The notes under the pieces were generated by a model. It searched no databases and was not told the DNA's origin. It was given only the letters and a program-made list of their open reading frames with translations. Positions 50,601-60,216 of a stretch of 64,000 bases of DNA are shown piece after piece. The DNA is from Begonia masoniana (taxonomy: Eukaryota > Streptophyta > Magnoliopsida > Cucurbitales > Begoniaceae). The position numbers and the translations under genes are program-made. The stretch is taken from contig CM039503.1 of the NCBI GenBank assembly GCA_022432975.1, positions 50,447,259 to 50,511,258 on the forward strand, given 5' to 3'. Position 1 is the first letter of the stretch. Each line of letters opens with the position of its first letter.

Positions 50601-51072
50601 ACCTTTGTAGTTTTGCTAGCGGTGGATGTAGACTTTGTCATTTAGCTAGCGATAGAAGTCTTACGAAGGCTCTGCCATCGGCAGATGTATACTTTGTCGT
50701 GTAGCTATCGGTGGATGTAAACTTTGGAAGACTTTGTCACTGTTCAGCGGTGGATGTAGCCTTTGAACAACCAGCGGTGGATGTGGATTTTGTCGTTTAG
50801 CTGGCGGTGGAGGTCTTTTCTTCTACATCGGTGGATATGCAATATTTTATCATTTTCAGCCTTGTTTTGCTATCACACTCTGAACACTTAACCAGATTTA
50901 TTAGACAACTAAAATACCCTTTTTAAAAGGGCATTTCCACTGAAAATTTAGAGACATATAAATGGAGGTCAATATTTAATTTATTAATCTCATATATTAA
51001 CTCACTCAAAATACATTTCATAAAACACATCATCAAAAATATCGTTAGACTTAAATACTATTTAAGTCAACA
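47604..51072 (-). repeat. 5' LTR of the copia element, split by a solo LTR
   Basis: Starts TGTAGGATCGTAATTG and ends AAGTCAACA. Removing 48371-50531 leaves about 1308 bp colinear with the 3' LTR. The minisatellite is divided between 48316-48370 and 50527-50840. Confidence 0.9.
48371..50526 (-). mobile_element. Solo LTR of the chromovirus 2 family
   Basis: 2156 bp, TGTAACGCCCTGAG to GGATGTTACA, with duplication CTCCA at 48366-48370 and 50527-50531. It is closely similar over its length to 27781-29967, including the ATCTACCGAT/GACGTCA repeats (48640-49120). It has inserted between repeats of the copia LTR minisatellite. Confidence 0.92.
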
Positions 51073-51735
51073 GAGGGGCCTCCCAGGATGACGTTCATAT
51101 AGAAGCACCCACGACCACAGCGCCCCCAGCGAGCCAGGGGGTGAGTAGGGCAGAGATAGACTCTCTCGCAGACAGAGTCCATCAGCTCGAAATGAGGCAT
51201 GCAGAGTCTCATATAGAGGTGATGAACTACCTTAGAGGGATAATGAGCTACCAGAAAGATATGATGGACTACCAGAGAGGCACGAGGCAGATCATCCTGG
51301 ATTGAATGGGGGCGATGACGAGGGCAGTCAACAGATGTCGAACTATGTAGACGACGCCAAACCAATGGCGGGGGATGACGACGATGACCAACCGATGGTG
51401 GGCGATGATGAGGAAGTCCAACCGATGGCGGGAAATGATGACGATATCCAATCGTATGTACATTTCAACCTTTTTTATCATTTTTATTTTCATTATAATT
51501 ATTGTTTTCTAATATAACTTTGATTACGTGCAGATAGGGGATGATGGACTACCAGGCTATAAATCTATAAAGAAAAAGTCCAACCGTAGTTTATTTTGTA
51601 ATTCAATTTGATGTACATTAGTTTGAAAGACTTTAATTTGATATATTTAGTTGATGATGTAAATTCTAGAACTGATACACTTTAGATGGTGTACTTAGTT
51701 TGAGCACTTTAGTTTGATATACTTTTATTTGATTT

Positions 51736-52700
51736 TATTTGATGCACTTTAGTTTGATGCACTTTAGTTTGATGCACTTTAGTTTGATGCACTTTAGTTT
51801 GATGCACTTTAGTTTGATGCACTTTAGTTTGATGCACTTTAGTTTGATGCACTTTAGTTTGATGCACTTTAGTTTGATGCACTTTAGTTTGATGCACTTT
51901 AGTTTGATGCACTTTAGTTTGATGCACTTTAGTTTGATGCACTTTAGTTTGATGCACTTTAGTTTGATGCACTTTAGTTTGATGCACTTTAGTTTGATGC
52001 ACTTTAGTTTGATGCACTTTAGTTTGATGCACTTTAGTTTGATGCACTTTAGTTTGATGCACTTTAGTTTGATGCACTTTAGTTTGATGCACTTTAGTTT
52101 GATGCACTTTAGTTTGATGCACTTTAGTTTGATGCACTTTAGTTTGATGCACTTTAGTTTGATGCACTTTAGTTTGATGCACTTTAGTTTGATGCACTTT
52201 AGTTTGATGCACTTTAGTTTGATGCACTTTAGTTTGATGCACTTTAGTTTGATGCACTTTAGTTTGATGCACTTTAGTTTGATGCACTTTAGTTTGATGC
52301 ACTTTAGTTTGATGCACTTTAGTTTGATGCACTTTAGTTTGATGCACTTTAGTTTGATGCACTTTAGTTTGATGCACTTTAGTTTGATGCACTTTAGTTT
52401 GATGCACTTTAGTTTGATGCACTTTAGTTTGATGCACTTTAGTTTGATGCACTTTAGTTTGATGCACTTTAGTTTGATGCACTTTAGTTTGATGCACTTT
52501 AGTTTGATGCACTTTAGTTTGATGCACTTTAGTTTGATGCACTTTAGTTTGATGCACTTTAGTTTGATGCACTTTAGTTTGATGCACTTTAGTTTGATGC
52601 ACTTTAGTTTGATGCACTTTAGTTTGATGTACTTTAGTTTGATGCACTTTAGTTTGATATACTTTTATTTGATTTACTTTAGTTTGATGCACTTTAGTGT
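51736..52700 (+). repeat. 15-bp satellite TTTGATGCACTTTAG
   Basis: About 59 units identical or nearly identical, from about 51739 to 52628, then a few variants (GATGTAC, GATATAC, GTGTGATGC) to 52700. The sequence just upstream (51605-51735) has degenerate, similar units (GATGTACATTAGTTTGA, GATACACTTTAGATGG). The array therefore seems to have grown locally from the 3' flank of the MULE second gene. Confidence 0.97.
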
Positions 52701-52704
52701 GATG

Positions 52705-52930
52705 CAAAATTCTGGAACTGTTTGGGTATTTAAATATGTAGAATGATACTAGCTATGGAGGAGTCAAAAAACAAAGGAAACTTTAGCCAATTTTTTAATT
52801 TTTTTTACTAAATTACACTACGTTTGATATATTAAAGTTTGATACACTAAATTTTTTATACTAATTGGACAGAATTTCTTTTATTTTATGACTCCCCATA
52901 GCTAATATCAAATAATTCATACATATTCAA
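52705..52930. repeat. Inverted repeat between the two convergent MULE genes
   Basis: AGCTATGGAGGAGTCA (about 52751-52766) and the complementary GACTCCCCATAGCTA (about 52891-52905) face each other across an AT-rich spacer. The segment AGTTCC..AAATAC around 52710-52735 also matches the 3' flank of the second gene in MULE 2 (63530-63600). The arms could form a transcript hairpin at the ends of both genes. Confidence 0.65.
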
Positions 52931-53157
52931 ATAACTAAACAGTTAATTTTACATCATAAACTAAAATACATCAAAGTACAATGTTCATAAAATAAAACTA
53001 TAATTGAATTATAAACTACAATGGTCGTGTATAGTCTTACATCATAAACTACAAAGTACATTAATTTAAATTACAACAAATAAAATGCATAAAATAAAGT
53101 ACAATGTCCATAAAATAAAACAGTTCCAGAATGTCCTCGTCATCGCCTGGTAGTCCA

Positions 53158-53847
53158 TCATCTCCTTCCATGGCCGTGTGTAGAAGATTCCTGCACGTAA
53201 TCAAAACTATATTAATTAAATAATGAAAGTTTGTTTATGATAATAATGGGTAAAAATGTACCTGCGTCCTGTCAAATATTTGAAAACCCATAAATGTGTC
53301 GTGCAAAGTGGCAGCGCCTGAAGTGGATCCCCTGTCAGGACATGTGCGACTATTATGCCCCTCACACCGACATTTACCACATGACATCAGAGATTTCTTC
53401 TTAGAAATTTTCGACGTAGACGACTCATCGACATCACACACTCTTTTTTTGCATGGCCGAAGTATGCGGTCACCATTTACATCCTCCTTGACACTCTGCC
53501 GAGAGTCGTATACGTTCACTTTTAACAAATTTGATATCAAATCCATTTTTCAAAGTATAATTTCGTACTTCCTCTCTAATGGTCGTTAAAGAACTATATT
53601 TTCTACCCAAACAAAAATCATCCGAATTTTCTTCTCTTACTTGTATGCTTTCCGCTTCATCATCATCATCCTACATGAACGGTGCTCATAGCTCATCGTC
53701 TAGGGTTTGCGAGGTTGAATGCACCTCTATTTCTCCAACCGCCTCTAAGTGATCAAATGCATGAATATCACCGTATATGGAAGCATTCTCCTCTGGATAC
53801 CACTCTAGGTTCGCAGGCTCATCTGCATCAATCAATCTCTCAGTCAT
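53158..53847 (-). pseudogene. Internally deleted mudrA-type transposase of MULE 1
   Basis: The minus strand starts with an ATG at 53847 and reads to a TGA followed by a second stop, then SIQVREENSD, NGFDIKFVKSE and ECQGGCKW, matching the N-terminus of the MULE 2 transposase (SVQVREE, GIRFVKSD, CSEGCEW). It then jumps to the C-terminal part: VDESSTSK, the knuckle CGKCRCEGHNSRTC, and TFMGFQI. A donor follows at 53262-53261, and a last exon (53190-53158) encodes ESSTHGHGRR and a stop. The whole catalytic DDE core and the SWIM finger are missing. It cannot catalyse transposition. Confidence 0.9.
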
Positions 53848-53904
53848 TTATGACAAATCTGTGATTTTAGAAATTTCTAATTTTGAGGGATGGGGCTCCG
53901 ATTT

Positions 53905-54629
53905 ATGAGGTTTGTTGGATAAAAATTGAACGAAACAATTCAGAATTGAGAAAGCAATAACCTGAAGTGTTTTTCGATCGATTTTCTGCAAAAAAAAAAA
54001 TTCAAGAGTTCTTAGAGGAATGTAGTTTTTGCGAAGGAAAATGCGTGAATGAGCTTCGAAAAACTCTTTGTTCTGATATAATCGGGAGAACAGACGCACT
54101 CAGAGAGGGTGATGACACTTCAATCTCGTTAGATTTTAAACAACGGACCCACTCGGCGAGGGTGGTGACCCTCTGCTCTCGCTCTAATTTAAAAAACAGA
54201 TGCACTCTTCATATAAGAATGCGTCCGCTGATGACAACGGACAGACGCTACAAGAGAGAGTTCATCTGTTTTCTATCATGTTGATCCAACCTGCGTCCAT
54301 TTATACAATACACTGAAAACAGAACGGACGGACGGTGTAAAACAGAGGGTGAGAACCCCCCAGAGTGCGTCCGATGCGACGTTTTTTAGTGCTACAGCGC
54401 CTGAGAAGAACGGACAAACAGTGTCTTTCGATATGCGCACCGTCTGTAGCAAAAAAATAAAACGGAGGGACACAGTCTGTCCGTTCTCGGCAACAGACAG
54501 ACTCTAATATTAAGAGTCCATCCGTTCTACGGTAAAATTCGAGAACGGACGTCTGCCATGGTTGGATTTGTTAGGTTTTTCATAGTTTAAGATTAAGGGC
54601 GTTATGATTGATAGTTTAGGGTTTGAAAT
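53905..54629 (-). repeat. Right terminal inverted repeat of MULE 1
   Basis: Counterpart of the left arm in opposite orientation, ending at GGGTTTGAAA. The two arms differ by scattered substitutions and small indels, so the insertion is not recent. Confidence 0.85.
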
Positions 54630-54716
54630 AAAAAAAACATATACTTTAGGGTTTTGATTGATAATTTCTCAAAAAAAAAATCAAAGTTGAATTTATATTT
54701 TACCTTAAAATAAAAA

Positions 54717-56248
54717 GGGTAAAGTGTAATTTGGCCCCTACATTATGGTGAAAAGAGCAATTTGTACTGTAAACTCCTATAATGGGCAAAAACAACCTTA
54801 ATGTATTGATAATGGGAAAAAAAACCCCATACCGTGCCATTTTCCATTAAAAAGGCACGTTTTCGTCATGTGTCATATTTTTCTACCCAAAATGCCCCTG
54901 CCTAGAGTCAGAACCGAATCAGAACGGTTGACTTAAATTTTAAAAACTAATCAGATTTCTACTTTGAAAAAGCCTCGCTCTCTCGACCCTCAGCTTGCCT
55001 GTCTCTTGCCTCATTCTCTCGAATTGCTCGCTCGCCTCTCTCTCACCAGTCGCCCTGCCTTGCTTGTTCTTCACATTTTCTGGGCTTCAAATACTCATAT
55101 TTTTGTTCGTTAAATTTGACATTGAAAAGCAACCCCACCTGCTTTTCTCCTTCGATATATCGATAAAGTTCGAATAGAGAGGGTTCTGACGATCCTCCTC
55201 TGGCCCTCGTGTAACTTTGGATTTGTATTCCTCCTTCTCTCTCAAGGTATAAAAACTAATTATTTGTTTGGTTGATTGCAGAAGCTCGAGGAAAATCAGA
55301 AAGATATGGGTACCCGTCATTTTTCAACTTTTTCATGTTTTTTTTCTGGGCATTTCTATTGAACTATAAAGGAATAAATGGCGGATTGTTTGTAGGTTAT
55401 TGGGATTTCTGTTGTAATTAATGAAGATATTTACCTGAATTTCTTTTTGTCCTCAGGTCTATAATTTGGGGTCAAGGCATGTAGAGAACGGGTAGTGAAG
55501 ATTGAAATGGGGGAACAACTTCGAGTTTTAAGTTTTTAAGATTCCATCGATAATTATCTGATGACGAGGATGGTTGTCATGGACAGAAAATGAGGGATTT
55601 TCATGGGGTTTTCCTGAAACGATGGAAACGAGTTTTTTATTGTTCATCGAAATCAGATCCTGCATCCAATGGACGAACTAACATAACTGCCTTTGATCGG
55701 TGGGCCGAGCATGCCTCAGAAGAAGATGACAAAGCAATTAACCGAAAAATGTGACGATACTCCGTTGCAGTCTGCCGTGAGAGCTGGAAATCTTTCACTT
55801 GCGACGGAAATCCTCGCCGAAGCCGATGAGATGGAACTAAAGGAAATGCTGTCGAAGCAAAATCAATGCAGCAAAATAGCTTTATACATGGAAGAAGACT
55901 GGTGGTGCGAGCGCGAGCGAGGCGGGGCGACTGGTGAGAGAGAGGCGAGAGAGCAGTTCGAGAGAGCGAGGCGAGCTGAGGGTCGAGAGAGCAAGACTTT
56001 GTTGAAGCAAAAATCTGATTAGTTATTAAAATTTAGCTGAACCGGTCTGGCACTGTTCTGACTCCAAGCAGGGGCATTTAGGGTAGAAAAATATGACACG
56101 TGATGAAAACGTGTCATTTTAACAGAAAATAGCATGGGGTGAATTGCCCATTATCAATATATTAAGGTTGTTTTTGCCCATTGTCTGAGTTTACAGTGCA
56201 AATTGTCCATTTTTTACCATAATGTGGGGGCCAAATTGTACTTTACCC
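54717..56248 (+). mobile_element. Pack-MULE carrying an ankyrin gene fragment
   Basis: 1532 bp flanked by the 9-bp duplication AAATAAAAA (54708-54716 and 56249-56257), the size typical of Mutator insertions. The terminal inverted repeats are about 350 bp, beginning GGGTAAAGTGTAATTTGGCC on the left and ending with the near-exact complement on the right. There is no transposase. Between the arms is non-transposon sequence from a host gene, described separately. A MULE with captured host DNA is by definition a Pack-MULE. Confidence 0.9.
55711..56022 (+). pseudogene. Captured ankyrin-repeat gene fragment fused to the MULE arm
   Basis: From ATG 55711 the frame encodes KKMTKQLTEKCDDTPLQSAV, then RAGNLSLATEIL and LSKQNQCSKIALY. 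This is the start of the plant ankyrin-repeat membrane protein family with a KQLTGK..DTPLHSAARAGN N-terminus. After about 70 residues it runs into the inverted repeat and adds an Arg/Glu-rich tail to a stop at 56022. Host-like sequence with a GT/AG intron pattern (about 55246-55311) extends upstream, so a 5' UTR was probably captured too. The gene itself is elsewhere. A chimeric product is possible but unproven. Confidence 0.75.
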
Positions 56249-56257
56249 AAATAAAAA

Positions 56258-57230
56258 ATTATAACCATTGATATTGAAACTTTGCCAACTTTGTGTATAT
56301 ATTAGTTTAATTAAGGGTAAAGTGTAATTTAGCCCCTACAACTAGGTGAACCGACTCCGGAGTTTTGTTTCTGACTCGTCCGAGTGGGTCTCCGAATAAA
56401 ATTCTGTTCTTCACTTCGACGAGAGTTACGAGTTTGAAATTTCACCAGAGTCAACCAAGAAGCAGAGGTTAGCAGGCCCAGCATCGCAAATTCATCGGGA
56501 TGTAGTAGAAAAATCCAGCGAGAGAGTTCTCCGGGTCCAGATCCTTGAAGCGCAGTTGCAGAGATCCTGTTTGGTTCTGCAGGAATCACTTTCCGCTTCC
56601 ACATTTTCGCAAACTATGACGAATGAAGAACAGAATTCTGGTGGATTTGGGGATTGATTCAGACGGTGATGTTGAATTTGTCGCTAATCAAAAGCTTCTG
56701 AGATAAGAATCTTCGAGCTGGAGCCGACGGTGCTTTATGTGAAACCCACCATCTAGGTTAGGGGTGAAAAAGGTAATTTTCTTTTCCCTCATTTAATCAC
56801 CACGTGTACAATTTTGCCTCCCTCCATAAACCACCTTCTTGTTAAACTTTTCTCCAGAAAAGTCTTCCCTGCTGGAAGGCGCCGCTGGAGAAGAGAAAGG
56901 GCTTCTCTTCTCTCCTTTAACGTCATCTGCAACTCTTTTCCTTTTCCTAAATTATTTTCCATCCATTGAAAGGCCTCCTCTCAGCCATATCTCATCTCTC
57001 CCAACGAATGATTTGCAAGTAATTGGAGTTCGATTTGAAATTTTGCAGAGAAGAAAAAGATTGATCTTAGGTAAGTCTTTTTCCTCCACGATCACGGCAG
57101 ATTTTTTTTAGCAAAAGTCTTTAGTTTCTTTTAAATCTTTTTACAGATTCTCACATCTCCAAAGAAGCATAACCAAATCCCTTAGTTGTTTTATACTTTG
57201 CAGAAGAAGGATTTATCCATTCAGGGATTC
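56258..57230. other. Unassigned DNA with a truncated MULE end
   Basis: At 56315-56352 GGGTAAAGTGTAATTTAGCC repeats the outer end of the Pack-MULE family, without a matching right end. The rest has moderately GC-rich stretches with open frames on both strands (for example 56329-56604 minus and 56839-57111 plus) that I cannot match to any family. A possible splice donor (TTAG/GTAAGTC) lies at 57070, which would suit a host 5' UTR exon. Confidence 0.35.
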
Positions 57231-57839
57231 AAAGCCAAGTCACATTAGAGCTTTCCTATCTGTTTTCTTTTGAGAAATAAAGTAGAAAGCCACAAGTATC
57301 ATGCTCATATTCATTCCAGAGGTACTAATTAATTGTTTTGTTCTGTTGGAGAAAATTATATATATATATTTCAAACCATTCATGTATGGATTAATCGAGT
57401 GGTAAAAGGAGTTTAGTGAACAAATTTTGTAACTCAAAATTTGATTTTTGCTTAGGAACCAACTTACTAAATTAACACTTTGGACCTATGTTTATAGAAA
57501 TTTTCAGAATTGATAGGAAATCACCTAAATCTCACAATCAAGATTTGAGGTTTCAAAGGTTCGTTATTTTAATTGGAGGTTTGAATTGTGGGAAATTGAC
57601 AGGTTGGAGGAAGCAATTTATTTAATTAAGTCTTTGGACTTTTGGACATCAAAATATTAAACCTTGGTTTGTACCTATTGTAAGTTCAATCAAGGTAGGG
57701 ATTTATTTTATTTTCGGCTAAGTATTATTATTTTTAATTCATTAATTAAATTCATTTATTTGGCATAAAATGTTCATTTAAATTTTATGCTATTATTTTC
57801 ATTCACACATTTATCAACTGCATACTTTATCATTGATAA

Positions 57840-58488
57840 AAATTGTGTGGTTTTAACTAGAAGTAATAGAACAGCTGAAGAGTCGTGTCCTTGGGCGCGA
57901 AACCCTAAACCTGATCAGGGTAATTATGGCGTGCGACCGCCTGATGTCGATGTTTTGGCCTATGGCCCAGTGTGCTCGGAGTCTATGAGAGACTCCATTT
58001 TCACCGAACATCTATTTAAATTGAAAAACTGCATTTTATTAAATTATGCATAATATTTTATAACTGCTGGAAATAAACTCTATCCCTATTGAGTTTAGTC
58101 GACTCACCCCAAACGACTACTATTTTTCAGGATTCAGTAAAGGAGAATTTGATTATCGGCACGGGAACAATCACCTTGTAGAAATTTCCTATTTTAATAA
58201 ATTCTTCTTGAGGAAGTATCTTATATTGTTAAGGTGAGACACTATTGTGGATGTGTAAGCTTTGTTGTATTTAATTCACATGTGTTATTTTATTTGGACG
58301 TATATCATTACATTATCTGGTGTCACTTGTTGGACCTGTTTATTTATCTGTCTGGGCCCTGACTTATCTTAATTGGTTAATATTCCGCTGCGTTTGGTGA
58401 AATTTGGTATTAAGGGTCGGGCGATCTAGTCCTTTCCGGGCCGGGTCGTTCCCCGTTCTGTTGCGGGTCCCCTTTGGATCGTGACACT
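57840..58488 (+). mobile_element. Putative LTR remnant
   Basis: GTTTAGTCGACTCACCCC in the middle and a GC-rich end GGGTCGTTCC...GGATCGTGACA at about 58486 resemble the R and 3' end of chromovirus LTRs. I found neither a left end nor a target duplication, so this is tentative. Confidence 0.35.
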
Positions 58489-58977
58489 TTAATGGCGGGG
58501 ATGGTAGGCTCGAACGTGGAGAGAAGAGGAGAAGGGAGATGAATACGAGTAGCGCGCAAATCGATATCGTGGATTGAGCTCTAGCGAGAAGAAGATTAGA
58601 ACTGTTTCTTCTAATCGAAGAAGAAGGTGAAGAAGAAGAAGGCGAAGAAGAAGAAAGTTTGTCTTTATTAACAATGGTGGCCGGGTTCTTTTATGGGAAG
58701 AAAACAAAGAGAAATCTCATTCCCCAATTCTCGCTACTGCTGATACTATTGCTATTCTTATTCTTAGCCTTTCCTGTAAAACCCATTTCTCTTTCTCTCT
58801 CCTCTTTCTCTCACCTCTGTTACCTATTCAAGGTGGCCTATCTATGGCGGAGAGGGAGAGAGAGGTTACGAAGAACAGTTATTACCATTTGATACAGCTG
58901 TTTCTGAGTCAAGGAGCTGAAATTTTTTGGAAAGGAGAAGGAAGGGTGAACTTAAAAGGAGGTTTTTTTTTTTTAAA
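58489..58977. other. GAA-rich unassigned segment
   Basis: GAAGAAGAAGGTGAAGAAG-type simple sequence at 58560-58655, followed by a leucine-rich frame (58659-58892) that I do not recognise. There is no convincing gene. Confidence 0.3.
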
Positions 58978-59130
58978 ATAGGGAAAAGTACCATTTAGAC
59001 CCTAACGTATGGGGTCAGTGGCCATTTGGTACCTAACGTTTTTTTTGTACCCAATCAAACCCTAACGTATAAAACGTTTGCAATTTAAACCTTACCGTCA
59101 ATTTTTCAGTTAAATTTAACAGATTCTTTT
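58978..59130 (+). repeat. Unpaired terminal repeat of a DNA transposon
   Basis: GGGAAAAGTACCATTTAGAC followed by CCCTAACGT and GGTACCTAACGT is the kind of start seen in MULE and related plant transposon ends. No inverted partner occurs in the rest of the window. Confidence 0.4.
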
Positions 59131-59149
59131 CAAAATTCCTAAACTACCC

Positions 59150-59375
59150 CCTCTCTCTCTCTCTATCTCTCTCTCTCTCTCTCAAAATTCCTAAATCCAG
59201 AACAAGTGGGAAGAAAATTAGGTCGCCGGTGGTGGCACCGCCGTGTCTCGAACTTTGACTGAGAACAGTCTCCATCTGAGACTTTTGTTATTACGACTGC
59301 ATGAAACTTCAACGATGGTAGTAATCTTTACGTGTTATCCGAACTTTTCGGCCTCTCTCTCTCTCTCTCTCTCTC
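59150..59375 (+). repeat. Two CT microsatellites
   Basis: (CT)n runs at 59150-59183, broken once by A, and at 59352-59375. Such pyrimidine runs are common in plant 5' UTRs and promoters and would fit a position upstream of the WRKY-like exons. Confidence 0.8.
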
Positions 59376-59893
59376 CTCTGTCATTTTATTAGCATAAACC
59401 TTGAAGTCAAATTCTTCTGTTTTCATTCGGAATAACGGAAGTTGTAATGAGATTGTAGGCCGAGTTGACATTTTGAAGAGCAAGAGAGGGTTGAATATTG
59501 TTGCGAAAGAGAAAGTCAAAGGCAAAGCTCTGGCCTATATCAGAAAGTAAGAGAAGCCATTTGGAGAGGGTAGAAAAAACTTCAAAGAGTGTGGCGGAAA
59601 AGGAAGGAAAAAGGCTTTCAATGGATGGTGTTCTTAGCCATGGAGGTTTAGACATGGAGGAGAAGAGGGTTGCAGAAAGTAGCAGCCAAGGGTTTATTTT
59701 CAAGGTGGCTTCTTCGATTGAGTTATCTCGGGTTTCATTTGGGTTTTTTTATTTTTTTAAGAAAAGAAAGATCTAAAAAGAGAAAACTTTACCCTTTTTT
59801 ATCTTGATTAGTACAATTAAGAATAATTAATTACAAATTACATGGTTGATTAAGTTTCTTGTGCTGTGTGTTTCTATCTCTCTCAATAAACAG
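59376..59893 (+). other. Possible 5' part of the WRKY-like gene
   Basis: A frame from ATG 59621 (MDGVLSHGGLDMEEKRVAES) sits in coding-like, purine-rich sequence and could be the first exon, ending near 59704 or 59740. The donors there are weak (GTGGCT, GTTTCA), so I do not assert the exon. Confidence 0.3.
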
Positions 59894-60216
59894 GTTCCAT
59901 TTTTCACTGCAATGGAGCCCTTCGTGGTTGAATCTTCTACGTCTAGAATAGATGTTAGATTCATTTCATACAAGTAAATATTGGATTTGACGTCAGAAAA
60001 CTGTTATTCATCATCAATTAATGATTAAATATGTTTTCTTATATACGTAGGTTCATGATCAACTTCAATTTACCAGAGCTGCAATGGATGAGATCAGAGA
60101 TGAGAATCAAAGGCTAAAGATGCGCGTAGATAGAATTAAGAGGGAGTACGAGATTCTTCAAATGAAAACCTTCAGCATTATGCAAGATGAGAGGGAATGG
60201 AATGAAGAAAATAATA
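59894..60216 (+). pseudogene. Exons of a probable WRKY group IIb gene, cut off by MULE 2
   Basis: One exon from 59894 (VPFFTAMEPFVVESSTSRID, ending about 59963 with donor GTTAGA) joins in phase to 60051-60216. The second exon encodes VHDQLQFTRAAMDEIRDENQ, then RLKMRVDRIKREYEILQMK and TFSIMQDE. A leucine-zipper coil of this form is typical of the N-terminus of group IIb WRKY factors, where it mediates dimerisation. The frame stops at 60216 where the MULE terminus GGGTAAATTCC begins, so the DNA-binding WRKY domain is not here; it may lie beyond the window. The family call rests on the coil only. Confidence 0.5.

Larger units (their letters stand above)
36109..51072 (-). mobile_element. SIRE-like Ty1/copia element with env-like region
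   Basis: Target duplication GAGGG at 36104-36108 and 51073-51077. In minus orientation the 5' LTR is 47604-51072 and the 3' LTR 36109-37458. The PBS TGGTATCAGAGC pairs with initiator tRNA-Met. The polypurine tract AAGCGGGAGAT abuts the 3' LTR. Domain order is Gag, PR, IN, RT, RNase H, then a long env-like region, as in the SIRE/Maximus lineage. It is dead: many shifts and stops, plus a Cassandra array in pol, a solo LTR in gag and a solo LTR in the 5' LTR. Confidence 0.9.
11475..51453 (+). pseudogene. MULE second gene ('putative plant transposon protein'), split by two retroelements
   Basis: The coding pieces are about 11475-12171, 35878-36108 and 51078-51453. The first starts after a stop and reads through a basic RRKGGSPERR-type leader into a conserved region (SVAYEKQFQ, IVRLFYANMSF, IVITLETANMLIGF). 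The frame passes exactly across the gypsy target duplication (ATGTC/ATGTT) into MFDLDFVILSHMC. At the copia target duplication (GAGGG) there is a one-base mismatch of frame. The third piece holds a coiled-coil-like region (IDSLADRVHQLEMRHAE) and, after another shift near 51298, an acidic tail with PMAGDDD-like repeats. The family has no established biochemical role; its position beside a transposase suggests an accessory transposition protein (inference). Confidence 0.75.
10534..54629 (+). mobile_element. MULE (Mutator-like transposon) expanded by nested retroelements
   Basis: The outer arms are long inverted repeats, and inside them are a second transposon gene (+) and a deleted mudrA-type transposase (-). 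Without the two LTR elements inserted in it (12172-35872 and 36109-51072) the element is about 5.4 kb. Long terminal inverted repeats and a transposase with a CCHC knuckle place it in the Mutator superfamily. I could not fix the exact outer ends or a 9-bp target duplication: the arms start near TTTCAAACCCTAAACTA on the left and the matching complement ends near 54629. The transposase core is missing, so it could move only with outside help, for instance from the related MULE at 60217. Confidence 0.8.

Noticed and set aside
51736..52700. CRISPR-like array
   Set aside because: The repeats are directly contiguous 15-bp units without spacers in a plant nuclear sequence.
51709..52746. Two long open frames of over 330 codons on opposite strands
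   Set aside because: Both are translations of the 15-bp satellite. Because 15 is a multiple of three, any frame without a stop in the unit stays open, giving (HQTKV)n and (LMHFS)n.
58659..58892. Leucine-rich 77-codon frame resembling a membrane segment
   Set aside because: It follows GAA-rich simple sequence, lacks a known family and has no supporting gene structure.
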